Below, piece by piece: positions 33,427 to 45,069 of a DNA stretch of 64,000 bases. Source of the stretch: Pachypanchax playfairii (taxonomy: Eukaryota; Chordata; Actinopteri; Cyprinodontiformes; Aplocheilidae); the NCBI GenBank assembly GCA_006937955.1, contig SSNP01000065.1, positions 2,676,993 to 2,740,992 on the forward strand, given 5' to 3'. Numbering within the stretch: position 1 is the stretch's first letter; each line of letters starts with the position of its first letter. The notes under the pieces are model-generated. The model made no database searches. It saw only the letters and a list, made by a program, of their open reading frames with translations, and had not been told where the DNA came from. The position numbers were made by a program, and so were the translations under genes.

Positions 33427-34080
33427 AGAAACAAGACAATTGTTCTGTTAATACTTGCAATGAACAAACAATCCTGTTCTGTAAAGAAAATGGAAGAAAG
33501 AGAAAAAAAATACAAGTGTTTTTTTTAAGATAATTAAAAATAATTCACTAGTCCAATCACTCAGATAACATTCAAGAGTGAACTTGTCTGCTCAACAGAC
33601 ATCCAAAGGATACTCTACCACCAGCCCAGAGTCACAGAAGATCCAAGATGGCCGTCTCACACGCAGTCAAAATGGGAGCTGAATTTAGAGCTCCACACTG
33701 TCCCTTGTGGTTCAAATCAGTACAGCAGCGGAAACCACAAACTCACGATCATGCGCGCCGATCCACTTGGCAGTCTTTCATGTAGCCGCAGCTCCTGCCA
33801 CAACTCAGCTCTGCAGCAACAGTTCCAGGGAATAGCCACCGTGCTTTTACCAGCAACCCGGCGCTTCAAAAATGATAAAAACACTTCTGCACTACTACTT
33901 TTAAATAAAAATACACTTGTATGATTTAAATAAAAATAGTCCCCAAAATGGAGCAGTATACGACCCGACTTGCCACGAACGTCTCCGTCCCAATACTGAC
34001 GACACATATCAGATGCAGCTGATGACGTAAGCACGTCAGCGTTAGAGAGGAAGCGCTCGGAGTCAACTCATTATAACAAA
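33427..34080 (-). mobile_element. Putative 5' LTR and leader of the gypsy element
   Basis: The region upstream of gag has no coding sequence. It begins (minus strand) TGTTATAATGAGTTGACTCC near 34077 and contains CTGACGTGCTTACGTCATCA, a double CRE-like site. A polypyrimidine run ending TTTCTTTACAG just before gag (about 33480-33510) looks like a splice acceptor. No second LTR exists to confirm the boundary. Confidence 0.45.
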
Positions 34081-36555
34081 ACAGTTTACTATTAATCTTT
34101 TTATTTACTAATGGCAATGATAATTGTTGGAGATTTTAAGGTTTTACGATGTTGGTAAAAGGTCACAGGTCATGCTGCAGGAGTAAGTGAACTGAAAGAG
34201 AACTGGCCTGAACCAACACTTTTGTGTTCATCTTGGAAACCAGTTGGTTTACGACATGTGACTGTTGTCCATCCAATTATGTGTTTGTTTACTACACTCT
34301 GACTCCATTATCTGACCCACACTTGTTCCCCTCCCTTGCTCCATCCAGATGGGAGGTGTCTTTGTGAATAAAAAGGCAATGCAAAGGTGAACACATCAGA
34401 ATCGTCTCAACATCTTGGTTGGGGGTTCTCCTTTGCAAAGCTCATTGAAACCATACCTCTGTATCTGACTGATGGTCTTTTTGATCGTTATTTAACTTAG
34501 GGGTATTAAAATATCCTGACAATAATGACATTAATAATGATAATGATGATGGCAAGTGGAATAATACTATTTATCCTGTTACACCAGCATAAAGACAAAA
34601 TCATTCAGTAATGTGCTAAAAACATGTTTTCACAAAATCACAAACACAAATGAACTCTGATAACAGCTGTATACACTTCCTGTTCAAACTCACTCACTAC
34701 TGAGCGGAGGTGTGGCTGAGACTGAGCTCTTTTATGTCCCATAATGGCAGAATCTTGACGTCACATTTAGAGAAAATAAGGTCTCAGCCAATAGCAATGC
34801 CTGATTCAAATTCAAGTGCAGTGTAACGTTTTAACCTGAAGAGGGCACCCCACTAATGGTTTTTGGTACAAAATGAATAATTGTATGAAAATCTGCTAAA
34901 ATACCAAAAATAATACCCAGATATATAGACAGGACTATTAAACACTCATTTACAGAGTTTATCAGCAAAAAAAAGTTGATTTGGGGGTAAGCTGTACTTT
35001 AAGTAAGTACCGAACCGATACAGATACTGGATTGAACCCATTCCTAGTGTCAATGTCATTTGTTAAGTTTTTATCACATCTATTCAACCTTATTCTGTTT
35101 TTATTTATTCTAGATTTAGTCGACTATAAGTCGAGCATTTTAATTTTAATTTTAGTCCAAAAAACATTTTATTTGACTAGTTTTAGTCAAAATCTGTCAA
35201 CATTTTAGTCTAGGTTTATTCAGGACAATCATTTTACCATTTGCTGTTTTATCAGCAGATAATATTGAAAATTTCCATCTGATCTTTGCTTTAATTGAAC
35301 TTACAAATCAAATGAAAACATAGTTAACCGACTTGTATAATGTACTGAAGTATTATTTCTTACTAGTAAGTGAGTTATTTTATAGCTTATAATGTTATGC
35401 TTTTTGAGTTCAAGAAAGTCCCCTCTTCAGCTGACAACTTGTTTTTCAGACACAGAGTTTAAGACAATGGTTTTGGGTCCTTATCAGGATGGCTCTTGCA
35501 ACAAGTCAGTCTCAGTTCTTATCTTCTGTTTAAAGTCCAGTTCTGCAACTCAGGACAAACATGTAAATGCTGACCAGCAGTTATCCATGATTCAGTCAAG
35601 GGCCTTATCAATTACTTTAGTCAATCAAGGTATAACCTTTGGACAGAAGCCTGTTTCTGATTCGCTGTTATGTGCACACTGTATGATGTATTCACTTGAA
35701 CATGTTGGAATAAAAGGGCACGATCAACCCAAAAAATCTTTGAACAAGGCGAGGCACTTTGTTCCCGGCATGCTGAAATGAAATTGGTGCTGGAGTTTAG
35801 TGACCGGGGGTCACAGTGATTTTGGATCACAGCAAGGTTTGGTGCTTTGGAGAGTCTAGGACTCTAAAGAAAAACTCAGCACAACAGTATCTAAGCATAC
35901 ATTTACCTTCACACAGTCCTATCAACAAGTGGATACGGTGGCTACATGCTAAGGAGCTAATATAAGCTAGCAGCATTAGTCCCATGTGTTTGTGGCTGTT
36001 GCAGTTTTGAAAGGCGGTGAGTCGTTGTGTGAGCGGCAAAGGAGGCGGAGACAGGATTTCACAAAATTAATATAATATTAGTCTTGTCTTTGTTTTAACC
36101 AAAACTACTTCACTATGTAGCTGCTGAAAAGATAGTTTCTTCACATATAACTTGACAAAAAAAAAAATGGAAATCTGTTTGGTGGATTATTTCTTTATCT
36201 TAATAATGATTCTTAAAAATTAATTTGAAATAATTGCAAACCTTGTTTATTTTCCCCTTAATGGAGCCACATTTCTGAGGAAAACATGTTTGTGTGTTGA
36301 ACAGCATAGTTTATTTTGTATTTGATCTTCTCATTTTTGATTTCGGATTTGCAGGTTTTTGCCTGTGTGGGATCAACAGGATATCAGTTGAGAATATTAA
36401 TAATAATTAATACTCTATTTGGGGGATTAGTTCTCTGCATTTGACCTGAGGATCTGAGAAGCAGTGGGCTGAGATCTGTAAAACTGATTAGTGCACATTT
36501 CAGTTTTATTTTATTTTCTTAATTTATTCTATTTCCTATATTAATCCCTCACGGG
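34081..36555. other. Noncoding stretch with fragments of eroded DNA elements
   Basis: 34985-35030 and 35115-35215 (TTAGTCGACTATAAGTCGAG) look like ends of eroded MITEs. The ORF at 35392-35781 (129 codons) shows no recognisable motif. No gene is supported. Confidence 0.4.
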
Positions 36556-36845
36556 GAAATGGTAAATGTCCTGTATTTGTGTAGCGCTTTTCTAGTCATT
36601 CAGACCACTCAAAGCACTTTCGCACTACAATGTTTTACATTTACCCATTCACGCAACCCGATATGTAAACTGGCGGGAGAGGGTAGGGGCTAACACTCAC
36701 ACAACCCGATACGCAGACCGGGGGGCAACATTGGGTTCAGTGTCTTGCCCAAGGACACTTTGACATGTGGCGGTGGAAGCAGGGATCGATCCACCAACCT
36801 TCAAATTGGAGGACGACCACTCTAACCACTGAGCCACAGTCGCAA
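36556..36845 (-). mobile_element. tRNA-derived SINE, family 1
   Basis: Reverse copy of the SINE at 20521-20805, with reverse B-box GGATCGATCC and A-box region CCACTGAGCCAC at its right end, and the tail word CCTGTATTTGTGTAGCGC at its left end. Confidence 0.85.
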
Positions 36846-36849
36846 ATTT

Positions 36850-37147
36850 GGCTCTGCATTTAAACCAGAGGGCAGCCATCTTTAACAGCGCCTGGGGGGC
36901 AGTTGCGGGGTTCAGTATATTGCCCAAGGATACTTCGACACGTAGCCTCTTGCCGGAACACAGGTTCAAGCTCCGGTTTCCCGATTGGAGGATTACCTCC
37001 TTCCCGACAGACTACAGCCGCCCCGAGGGAGCGGCGGGTTCAGTATCTTGCCCACGTATACTTCGACATAGCTTGCTGGGACCGAGGATCGAACCCGCCA
37101 TCTTTCAAACAAAGGGCAATCTCTCTTTCCACTAGACTACGCCGCCC
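36850..37147 (-). mobile_element. Tandem tRNA-like SINE heads
   Basis: Two further tRNA-like segments sit in the same orientation. The one at 37080-37147, read on the minus strand, has A-box TAGTCTAGTGG and B-box GGTTCGATCC. Both include the TTCAGTATCTTGCCCA-type body word. They look like independent or dimeric SINE copies inserted side by side. Confidence 0.6.
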
Positions 37148-37211
37148 TCCAACTCACCAACTGTTTGAAAAAAGATAACAAACATTTACATCTTCCTCCC
37201 TATAAGGGAGG

Positions 37212-37640
37212 TGTCATGTTGCGGTTGTGGTAACCTCCAAACCGTACCCAGACTTCAGACCAACACAGGATGAGAGGTAAGTAAAAGATTTATTACAGAA
37301 GTGGGATGATACAGAGAACCAGAAGTTTAACAGTCTATAAATGATCTTTTGTAACAGGATCACAGGCACAGGATCTGGGAACTTCAGGAGGCGCTCTAGC
37401 AATGGAGGAGAGAACAGGTTAGTGATGCGGTTTCTGGGTTGATGATGACCAGTACGGTGTGCTGGGAATGTGCTCACAGAGTTTACCCAGGGCATTACCC
37501 AGCCCGGGCGGGGCTGGGTAATGAACCACACCTGCGCCTGATCAGCAGGATTTACCTCAGCTGCTCTGTCACACCCTGCAATGACACGGTTAAATTCCAA
37601 CCACAACAACACACCACTCACCAACTGCTGAGACCTGACA
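37212..37640 (-). mobile_element. Solo LTR of a gypsy element, 5-bp target duplication
   Basis: On the minus strand it runs from TGTCAGGTCTCAGCAGTTGG to ...CAACATGACA, 429 bp with TG...CA termini. GGAGG flanks both sides (37207-37211 and 37641-37645), the 5-bp duplication of an LTR-element integration. No internal region remains, so LTR-LTR recombination has removed it. It resembles, but is shorter than, the 854-bp LTR at 44170-45023. Confidence 0.88.
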
Positions 37641-37645
37641 GGAGG

Positions 37646-38382
37646 TTTGGACACACCAGTGTCGAAACTTTTGGTCTGTACTGTATGTAATCAATCAATG
37701 AAGAATCATATATTTTTGTTTTGTTTTTGCTTACATGAAATGGGCAGAACCTAAAACTTGCACTGAAAATCGAAACACGAGAGACTTGGATTACTTTGGA
37801 TTCAACTTTCAGGTTCCATTTCTGGGTCTAGATTTTCATGGATGCAGAAAGCATGGGGTGAATGTCATGTTGAAAATTTTCAGCAGGGAGTCGAACTAGA
37901 CAGTCACATGAACCTATGCATGAATATAAAAATAAAAGGCCAAGTACGTCAAGAAAAAATATTTTAAAGCAACAAAAGAGATTTAAAATTAAGTTCAGTT
38001 TTATTTATATAGCAAAAGTCCAATTTGCATCAACCTAAAAAGATGATAAGAAAGAAAAGGCTTTATAAACATTTAATGTTTTAAACACTAGGTAATTGTT
38101 GAGTATCACAATTACTGCCAGGATTTAGGCTGAGCAGCAAACAGGGCTTCCTAATACAGCTCTCAGGCAAAACACATCATTTCATTGGCTGTGACAGTCA
38201 CAGCAGATGTCATTTTAATTGACACTACAGGAGAGAAAATGGAATGGCAGAGTGAGAAATAGGCTGCATGAGTGAGCTATCTTCTTGAGCATGATCTTAA
38301 TTAGTGAAGTTAGCAAAATAAAGTATAAAATACTAATAAATATCTGTCTGTCCCTCCCTCCATCCATCTCTCTGGAATGTAG

Positions 38383-38387
<5 letters not shown>
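37646..38387. other. Noncoding stretch
   Basis: AT-rich sequence. TTCAGTTTTATTTATATAGC near 38000 resembles a LINE 3' tail in reverse. No gene is seen. Confidence 0.45.

Positions 38388-38435
<48 letters not shown>
38388..38435. repeat. (CA)n microsatellite
   Basis: About 24 CA dinucleotides directly abutting the Tc1 terminal repeat. Confidence 0.96.
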
Positions 38436-38437
<2 letters not shown>

Positions 38438-39390
38438 GGCTTGCAAAAGTATTCAGCCCCTTTGAACATTTCCACATTTTGTCACGTTACAGCCACAAAC
38501 ATGAATCAATTTTATTGGAATTTCACGTGAAAGACCAATACAAAGTGGTGTACACGTGAGAAGTGGAACGAAAATCATACATGATTCCAAACATTTATTA
38601 CAAATACATAACTGAAAAGTGTTGTGTGTGTAATTATTCAGCCCCCTGAGTCAATACTTTGTAGAACCACCTTTTGCTGCAATTCCAGCTGCCAGTTTTT
38701 TAGGGTATGTCTCTACCAGCTTTGCACATCTAGAGACTGAAATTCTTGCCCAGTCTTCTTTGTAAAACAGCTCCAGCTCAGTCAGATTAGATGGACAGTG
38801 TTTGTGAACAGCAGTTTTCAGATCTTGCCACAGATTCTTGATTGGATTTAGATCTGGACTTTGACTGGGCCATTCTAACACATGGATATGTTTTGTTTTA
38901 AACCATTCCATTGTTGCCCTGGCTTTATGTTTAGGGTGGTTGTCCTGCTGGAAGGTGAACCTCCGCCCCAGTCTCAAGTCTTTTACAGACTCCAAGAGGT
39001 TTTCTTCCAAGATTGCCCTGTATTTGGCTCCATCCATCTTCCCATCAACTCTGATTAGCTTCCCTGTCCCTGCTGAAGAGAAGCACCCCCAGAGCATAAT
39101 GCTGCCTCCACCATATTTGACAGTGGGGATGCTGTGTTCAGAGTGATGTGCAGTGTTAGTTTTCCGCCACACATAGCGTTTTGCATTTCCACATGTTTGC
39201 TGTGTCCCCCACATGGCTTGTGGCAAACTGCAAACGGGACTTCTTATGGTTTTCTTTTAACAATGGCTTTTTTCTTGCCACTCTTCCATAAAGGCCAACT
39301 TTGTGCAGTGCACGACTAATAGTTGTCTTCTGGACAGATTCCCCCACCTGAGCTGTAGATCTCTGCAGCTCGTCCAGAGTCACTATTGCC
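38436..39390 (-). mobile_element. Tc1 element, truncated, with transposase 3' part
   Basis: The left terminal repeat CAGTGGCTTGCAAAAGTATT is present; the other end is lost at a MITE near 39385. The transposase frame 38651-39226 (191 residues) has KYGGGSIMLWGCFSSAG, FTFQQDNHPKHKAR (second Asp) and ends AAKGGSTKY. The catalytic Glu is replaced by Lys (SPDLNPIKNLW). A second frame (39156-39455) carries the N-terminal linker STAQVGESVQKTTISRAL. The first catalytic Asp region is deleted. Inactive. Confidence 0.92.
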
Positions 39391-40032
39391 GCTTTTCCAC
39401 TGACAGAACACGGTGCGGCTCGGTTCACTTTAGCCCCCTGCGGACTCTTTTCCACCGCCTTTCTCGGGTCTTAACCGCGTCATTCCGCGCCAACCCGGCT
39501 TCTTTTTTCAGACCACCTCCTCGATGGTCCGAAGCGGCCCAAAGCGGGCCCACACGCCCACCTGTCTACTGATTGGTCCAGTAAACTGCTACCAGTGACA
39601 CGACTACCTACGTAGTGGTAGCCCCTAATTGGCCCGGATGTGTGTGGTGTTCACGTGGTGTGATAAGCGCTCCCGCAAAAGGCTTTAAAAAAAAAAACTC
39701 CCAGCAACCATACAAATATTTTAAAAATATACAATTGACTTTGGACAATGGCGACTTCCTCCACAAGAATCAAAAATCAAACCAACCAAAATGAACCACA
39801 GACAGAGCGCAAAGTACAAAAACACATGTATATCCACCATTGTTGTTGTTGTTTCACGCGCTGTAACGTCGCGGACAAAGACTTTTGCGTGCCACTTTTC
39901 ATAGCCAGATGGGCACGCCCAAATCCCCACTTACGACCGCTTTAAGTTTCCACCGCCTCAAGCGAGTTGATCCGAGCTATACTGTACTGCTCTCAAGCGC
40001 GCCGTGCCGATTTGTCGGTGGAAAAGGGGCAA
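39385..40032. mobile_element. MITE with TTGCC(C/G)CTTTTCCAC ends
   Basis: The left end TTGCCGCTTTTCCACTGACA and the right end TGTCGGTGGAAAAGGGGCAA are inverted copies with two mismatches. The body is about 650 bp, GC-rich and noncoding. No clear target duplication was found. A half copy lies at 24290-24385. Confidence 0.72.
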
Positions 40033-40374
40033 GAGTTCCATCTTGTGTCATTTGGCAGAACAAATCCAATCCCAAGCTATTCCTCCACAACGTCAGAAGC
40101 TTTTGGACTTCATTTAACCCGGTTCCACAGAGCAGAAGCTTTTGCAAAAACAGCCCTTGACATTGTTTTGTAAAGTTTTTCAGTTATCTTTTCAGTATCT
40201 TTGGCCACAAGATTAGAGGTGTGAGCCATGCACCTTCTGGTTTGGGAGGTGTGGGGGGGGGGGGCAGGGATGATCCAGACCTGAGAGGTACAGAGGCTCC
40301 ATCTGGTCATCTTCATCTGAACTCTCACTTGCAGCAGCAGAGGAAGACTTTGGTTCATTGTCATATTCACTTTT

Positions 40375-42660
40375 TGTTCAAGTTCAAGTTCAAGTTCACT
40401 TTATTTATAAAGCACTCTTACACTGACAGGCAGATCAAGGTGCTTTACAACAATAAAAACGGTAGAAAGAAATAAAGCAAAAAATTGCATAAAAACAGAA
40501 ATTAGAAACAAAACATTTTAAAAACAATAAAACAATTAAAAGTTGCACAGCAACTAAATACCAAAGGCTTTATAAAAAAGAAAGGTTTTAAGTAAAGACT
40601 TAAAAATAGCAAGGGACTCAGCGGACCTGACTGATGGAGGTAAGGCGTTCCAGAGAGGGGGGGCAAACACAGAAAAAGCTCTCCCACCTTTTCTTATATA
40701 CCGGGGCTTTGGTTCAACTAAGAAATTTGCTGTTGAGGATCTTAAGGATCTAGGGGGGGCATACCGGATGCATAGATCTGCAAGGTAAGGGGGGGCAAGA
40801 TTATGTAAGGCCTTGAAAACAAGCAGGAGAGTTTTATATTGAACCCTAAACGTCACAGGAAGCCAGAGTAGACTGGCCAGGACAGAGGTGATATGGTCAC
40901 AGCGACCTCTACCAACCAATAAGCGGGCGGCAGCATTTTGAGCCACCTGCAGCCTCGATAGAGTTTTCTTATTTATGCCTTGATAAAGGGAGTTACAGTA
41001 ATCTAATCTAGACATTATCAGCAAGTGGATCACCTTTTCCAAGTCAGGTTTAGGCAGGTATGGCTTGGCTTTCGCAAGCACCCTTAAGTAGAAAAAAACA
41101 CTTTTTGCCACTGCATTTACTTGTCTGTCAAGTTGTAAAGAGCTGTCGATAATAACCCCCAGACTTTTAACAAAAGGAAGAATAGATGACGATGTGGGAA
41201 ACAAGGAGGTTAGAACCGTTTGTAAACTGTCAGGAACTGCAGCAAGGCCAAAAGCAATCACCTCTGTCTTCCGTTCATTTAAAAGAAGAAAATTCTGAGT
41301 CATCCATTCCTTAAACTCCTCAATACATTTAACCAAATTAGTAATGGAATGGTTCACAGGATCGAGAGAAATATAAATCTGTACATCATCTGCATAGCAG
41401 TGATAGGAGATACTGTATTTTCTAAAAATCAACCCTAAGGGGAGCATGTACAGAGAAAACAAGAGTGGACCCAAGATAGAACCCTGGGGAACACCACAGG
41501 TTAACCTTGAGGGGGCAGAAAACCACTGTTCCAACTGGACCTTACATGTCCTATTTGTTAGATAGGAACAAAACCAGTCCAGAACAGTGCCCCTTAACCC
41601 GACAAATTGTTCTAAACGAGAGATCAGTATGTGATGATCTACAGTATCAAACGCTGCTGTCAAATCCAACAATAACAGAACTATCGGACGACTGGCATCC
41701 AATGAAAGAAAAAGATCATTAAAAATTTTTTAAAGTGCAGTTTCGGTGCTATGAAAGGATTTAAATCCAGATTGGAATTTATCTAAAATCTCATGCTGAT
41801 CCAAGTGGGACTGTAGTTGATCCAGGACAAGTTTTTCTAAAACCTTTGATAAAAAAGGCAGTTTTGAAATTGGTCTATAGTTAGACAACACTGCAGGATC
41901 TAGGTTCGGCTTTTTAATTAGAGGCTGGATTAGAGCCGATTTGAAGAACTGGGGGACACATCCTGTTTCTAGGCAGCAATTTATGAGGTTTAAGATAATA
42001 GGACCTAATGAAGAAAAAACATCACGGCTCAGTAAAGGATGCACAACATCTGCGAAGCAATAAGTGCGTTTCAGCCCAAATATTACTTTCTGGAGTGCAG
42101 TCAATGAGACTCTTTCAAAGCAATCCCATAGCAAGACAGCAGCAGGACATACAGTGGAACAGGTGGATGGTGCAGGCAAAAAAGAAGGTCTAATAGTTGC
42201 AATCTTCCCCAGAGTTTTGCTGATGGGGAGCTTTGCGATGTTTGCTGAGGGTTTACTAGGTTATTTAAGGTGACAAAAAGATAACGGGGATTATGAGTAT
42301 TTTTAGCAATAAGATTTGAAAAATAAGTTGTTTTAGCATGCTTGACCCCCACTTGATCTTGCACAAGGCTTTTTCTCCAATGCGCTGAGAAAGACATGCA
42401 GTTTGTCTTTTTTCCATTTACGCTCTGCACGCCGACAGAGGCGGCGGAGTGCGCGAGTGGAGTCATTCAGCCACGGTTGGCAATCAGTTCTGGGGCGCCG
42501 AGCTGAAAGGGGAGCAATTGAGTCAAGGATGCTAGAACAGACTATGTTAAATTGATCTACAAAACTCTCAACATCAGCAGAAACCATAGCCGGGAGAGAG
42601 GAGCGACTTAGAGCTGCCATAAACAATGCTGGAGTCTGATGAGATGTGTTTCGTTTGTAT
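40375..42660 (-). mobile_element. LINE, 5'-truncated, nearly intact RT
   Basis: The 3' end is at left, with the tail (TTCAAG)n at 40377-40400 (minus strand CTTGAA repeats) and TTTATAAAGCACTCTTACAC. The RT frame continues to about 42179, and the linker (42333-42626, ARRPRTDCQPWLNDSTRALR) is in another frame. The endonuclease half is absent, as expected from incomplete reverse transcription. It belongs to the L2/CR1-like group. Confidence 0.9.
40554..42179 (-). pseudogene. LINE ORF2 reverse transcriptase with one internal stop
   Basis: The frame is continuous except for a TAA at 41730-41732, between SGFKSFHSTETAL and KIFNDL. It shows KSALIQPLIKKPNLDPAVLS and NYRPISKLPFLSKVLEKLV, then LLDLTAAFDTVDH (domain A), GVPQGSILGPLLFSLYM (domain B) and YHCYADDVQIYI (YADD active site). 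The C-terminal part has LDYCNSLYQGINKKTLSRLQ and AFSVFAPPLWNALPPSVRSA. The enzyme reverse-transcribes its own RNA at a nicked target. One stop plus 5' truncation make it inactive in cis. Confidence 0.92.
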
Positions 42661-43029
42661 TTTACAGGAAAATTAGGCTTAGAGAAGGATAATGGAAGAG
42701 TAACATTAAACAGAACTGGTGCTCAGGTGTACTGCTGACCTTATTTCGAAACACTAAGTATCTTCTAACTGACTCAAACCACAGCAGTATAAGTTCTTTT
42801 TTTTCTGTCTGTCGTGTTGTGTAGGTTATTCCAGATATGTAATGTATATGTAATTATATTATTACATATATATATATAATATATATATGTAATAATATAA
42901 TATGTAAATTATGTAATCTGAACTTTTTGTTCCAAAGTAATCATCTGTTTCTGGATCTTCAGTGACAACAGCAACATCCATTCCAAAACAGTTGAACGCC
43001 TTGACAAAATTAGCCGCGTTGTCTGTTAC
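42661..43029. repeat. Noncoding stretch with (AT)n
   Basis: It contains an (AT)n-rich palindromic run at 42840-42910 (ATATATATAT with TAATATAATA). The rest is unassigned. Confidence 0.7.
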
Positions 43030-43400
43030 TGTACACTAGGGGTGTAACAGTTCATGAGAATATGTTGAACTGTTTGGTTCGGCTTGTTCGGTTCGGTTCA
43101 CTTGTGTACCGTTTCGGTTTATTTTTTTTATTGTGGGAAATACCCTTCGCTGAAGTCTGCACTGATGCGGACTTCGGCGAAGTGCGGATCAAGTGTTCGA
43201 AAGGGGCGGAGCCAAGGGCACAAAAAACAAAAAAAATTAATTTCAGCATTCCTAGTGTTCAGTATAAGAATACAGAAACCCCTCAGTCAATCAGCTCATT
43301 CAAATCATCTCTATTTATCATTGTTATTCATGTTCTAATGCAACAAATTTATTTAAATTCTATATTCTATTCTTAAATTCTATATAAAAGCCCTCTGGGT
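43030..43400. mobile_element. hAT-like MITE end
   Basis: CTAGGGGTGTAACAGTTCAT at 43036 resembles the CAGGGGTGTAAC termini of fish hAT MITEs, followed by TTCGGTTCGGTTCACTTG repeats. A perfect hairpin CTTCGCTGAAGTCTGCACT / GCGGACTTCGGCGAAG lies at about 43146-43182. The opposite end was not found. Confidence 0.5.
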
Positions 43401-43448
43401 CATTATCAGCCATTCTTCAGCTGTCCTTCTCCTCTGGGTGTGTCCAGA

Positions 43449-43920
43449 CTAGAGGTGGGCACAATTAACCAATGTTGCGATGCATCATTATGCTTTACAT
43501 TATGATTCAGCATTGATTAATTAATTAACGTCGATGCTTAAAATAAATTAAAAAATAAAGTTGAAGCTTTGTTGCAAAGCTGGAACAACAAAAAAAGAAA
43601 CACTGTTTAGTGAGCGGTACCGCACAGGTAGTGTTTGGCCACAGTATCGTCATGTCTGTGTTCTCATAAAATCCAAAGTACTGGCACACACTTGCAGTTA
43701 ACACCGGTAGCAAGAGAATTAGCCACTCTTTGGAGGCTGCTGAAGCTGTTGCCATTTTGCAGAGACTACTATCTGCAGAGCAAGTATTATAGTAATAGCC
43801 CAATGTAGCACACTTAAGTTGGAGCACATTGACCAGCTGTTATTCTTGCACACAAATGTCTGATTTAGATGAGAAGCAGAATGTGGACAATTGTCTTTCT
43901 CACACAATAGTAGAATGTGG
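43449..43920 (-). pseudogene. hAT N-terminal exon remnant (BED finger start)
   Basis: The plus-strand left edge AGAGGTGGGCACAATTAACC with AATTAATTAACGTCGATGC looks like a hAT end. On the minus strand, 43525-43827 encodes SVCQYFGFYENTDMTILWPN, the start of a BED zinc finger as found at the N-terminus of ZBED-type hAT transposases. Frames are broken and the second half of the finger is missing. It may come from the same or a related family as the C-terminal half at 2-1186. Confidence 0.5.
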
Positions 43921-44169
43921 GGGACAGAGGGAGGGGAGGGAGTATGGGAGGACAGGTTAAAATGAATCTAAAAAAAATCTGCTCTACTACGTTTGTGTTG
44001 TCTTCACCTCATTGTACTGAATAAGACTGAATAAGTTCAGTTGAAATATTCACTTTTGTTCAGAAGAATGCAATTTATTATCTTCAAATACATAAGTATG
44101 AATTATTTAATTTTTTATTCTGTATGGTAGCTTTTTTTGAAAAGTTATCCTATTCATATGCCAGATTCA

Positions 44170-45023
44170 TGTCATGCCTGGAGGTTTGTATTGAACTCTA
44201 ATGTTAACCCTGACTTCATGCCAACACACAGGAGACTTGTAATAAGTGAAAACTGTGTTTAATATTTACTGTGCCAGTAGTGAACAACAACAAGGTACAA
44301 TGTGCTAGAGACTGAAGATCCAGGACTGGAGCAGCTCGGGGGGAGATCTGACAGCGGAGGAGAAACAGGTTAGTGGTGGATTGATTATAATATGAACTAT
44401 GATGCTGGCTGTGTTGCATGGGGAATGTGCTCACAGAACTTATGGTGCTGGGAAGGCAGGGAGTGCATGGAGGAGGATTGAGGAACCAGCAGTGGTGGTG
44501 GTGAGTTTCCAGGTGATGATGTTGGTGAAAGTAATCCAGAGTAGATGATCGGTTTCCGGGTATGAAGGTGAGGCAGGGATGACAGCGTTGTTATTGTTCT
44601 GACAAGGGGAGGCGCGGGAGATCCAGAGGGGACCAGAGACAGACCAGAGCCAGGGAGAGGAGAAGGTCGTGACGGACCATGACAGAACCAAGAGCCCTCC
44701 GGATGGCGCAGCAGACGGCCAGCGCAAAGGAGGCGCTCAGGAGCAGGACGAGGACTAGGAGAAGCGAAGGAAAGAGTCAGGTAAGTACTCTTGCTTCTAG
44801 ATTTGTAATCAGGCTTCGATAATCAGGCCACATGTTACCACAGTAAGTGTTGTAACAAACTGGCATTTGTTGCCAGTTCCTCCTCTGATTAAATACCCAG
44901 CTACAGAGGGCTGGGTAACGAGCAGCACCTGGAACTACTGATCCGCTGCTGCCACGCACTGCAATGAGAGGTTAGTCCAGAAATAAACACAAACACCACA
45001 CACCAGTTGCTGAGAACCTGACA
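44170..45023 (-). mobile_element. 3' LTR of the chromodomain gypsy element
   Basis: 854 bp, from TGTCAGGTTCTCAGCAACTG to CCAGGCATGACA on the minus strand. The outer part matches the surviving 5' LTR (48113-48381) with several differences, for example an insertion of AGATCTGACAGCGG at 44344, so the two LTRs have had time to diverge. The flank ATTCA (44165-44169) cannot be compared, because the outer end of the 5' LTR is lost. Confidence 0.85.
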
Positions 45024-45069
45024 GTACCCCCCCCCCCCCCCCCNNNNNNNNNNCCCCCCCCCCCCCCCT
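45024..45069. other. Poly-C run with 10-base assembly gap
   Basis: GTACCCC... then ten N (45044-45053), then more C. On the element strand this is the polypurine tract beside the 3' LTR; its true length is unknown. Confidence 0.95.

Larger units (their letters stand above)
29310..34080 (-). mobile_element. Ty3/gypsy element, 3'-truncated (no integrase or 3' LTR)
   Basis: From right to left on the minus strand: a putative 5' LTR/leader (about 34080-33430), gag with two zinc knuckles, protease, RT and RNase H. The sequence stops near 29310 just after RNase H, so integrase and the 3' LTR are gone. Gag and pol are broken by several stops and shifts but still easy to read. It differs clearly from the chromodomain gypsy at 44170-48381. 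Confidence 0.88.

Noticed and set aside
35392..35781. 129-codon ORF as a gene
   Set aside because: No recognisable motif, signal peptide or membrane segment; ordinary composition.
36849..37178. Overlapping 90-codon ORFs at 36.9-37.2 kb
   Set aside because: They fall in tandem SINE heads.
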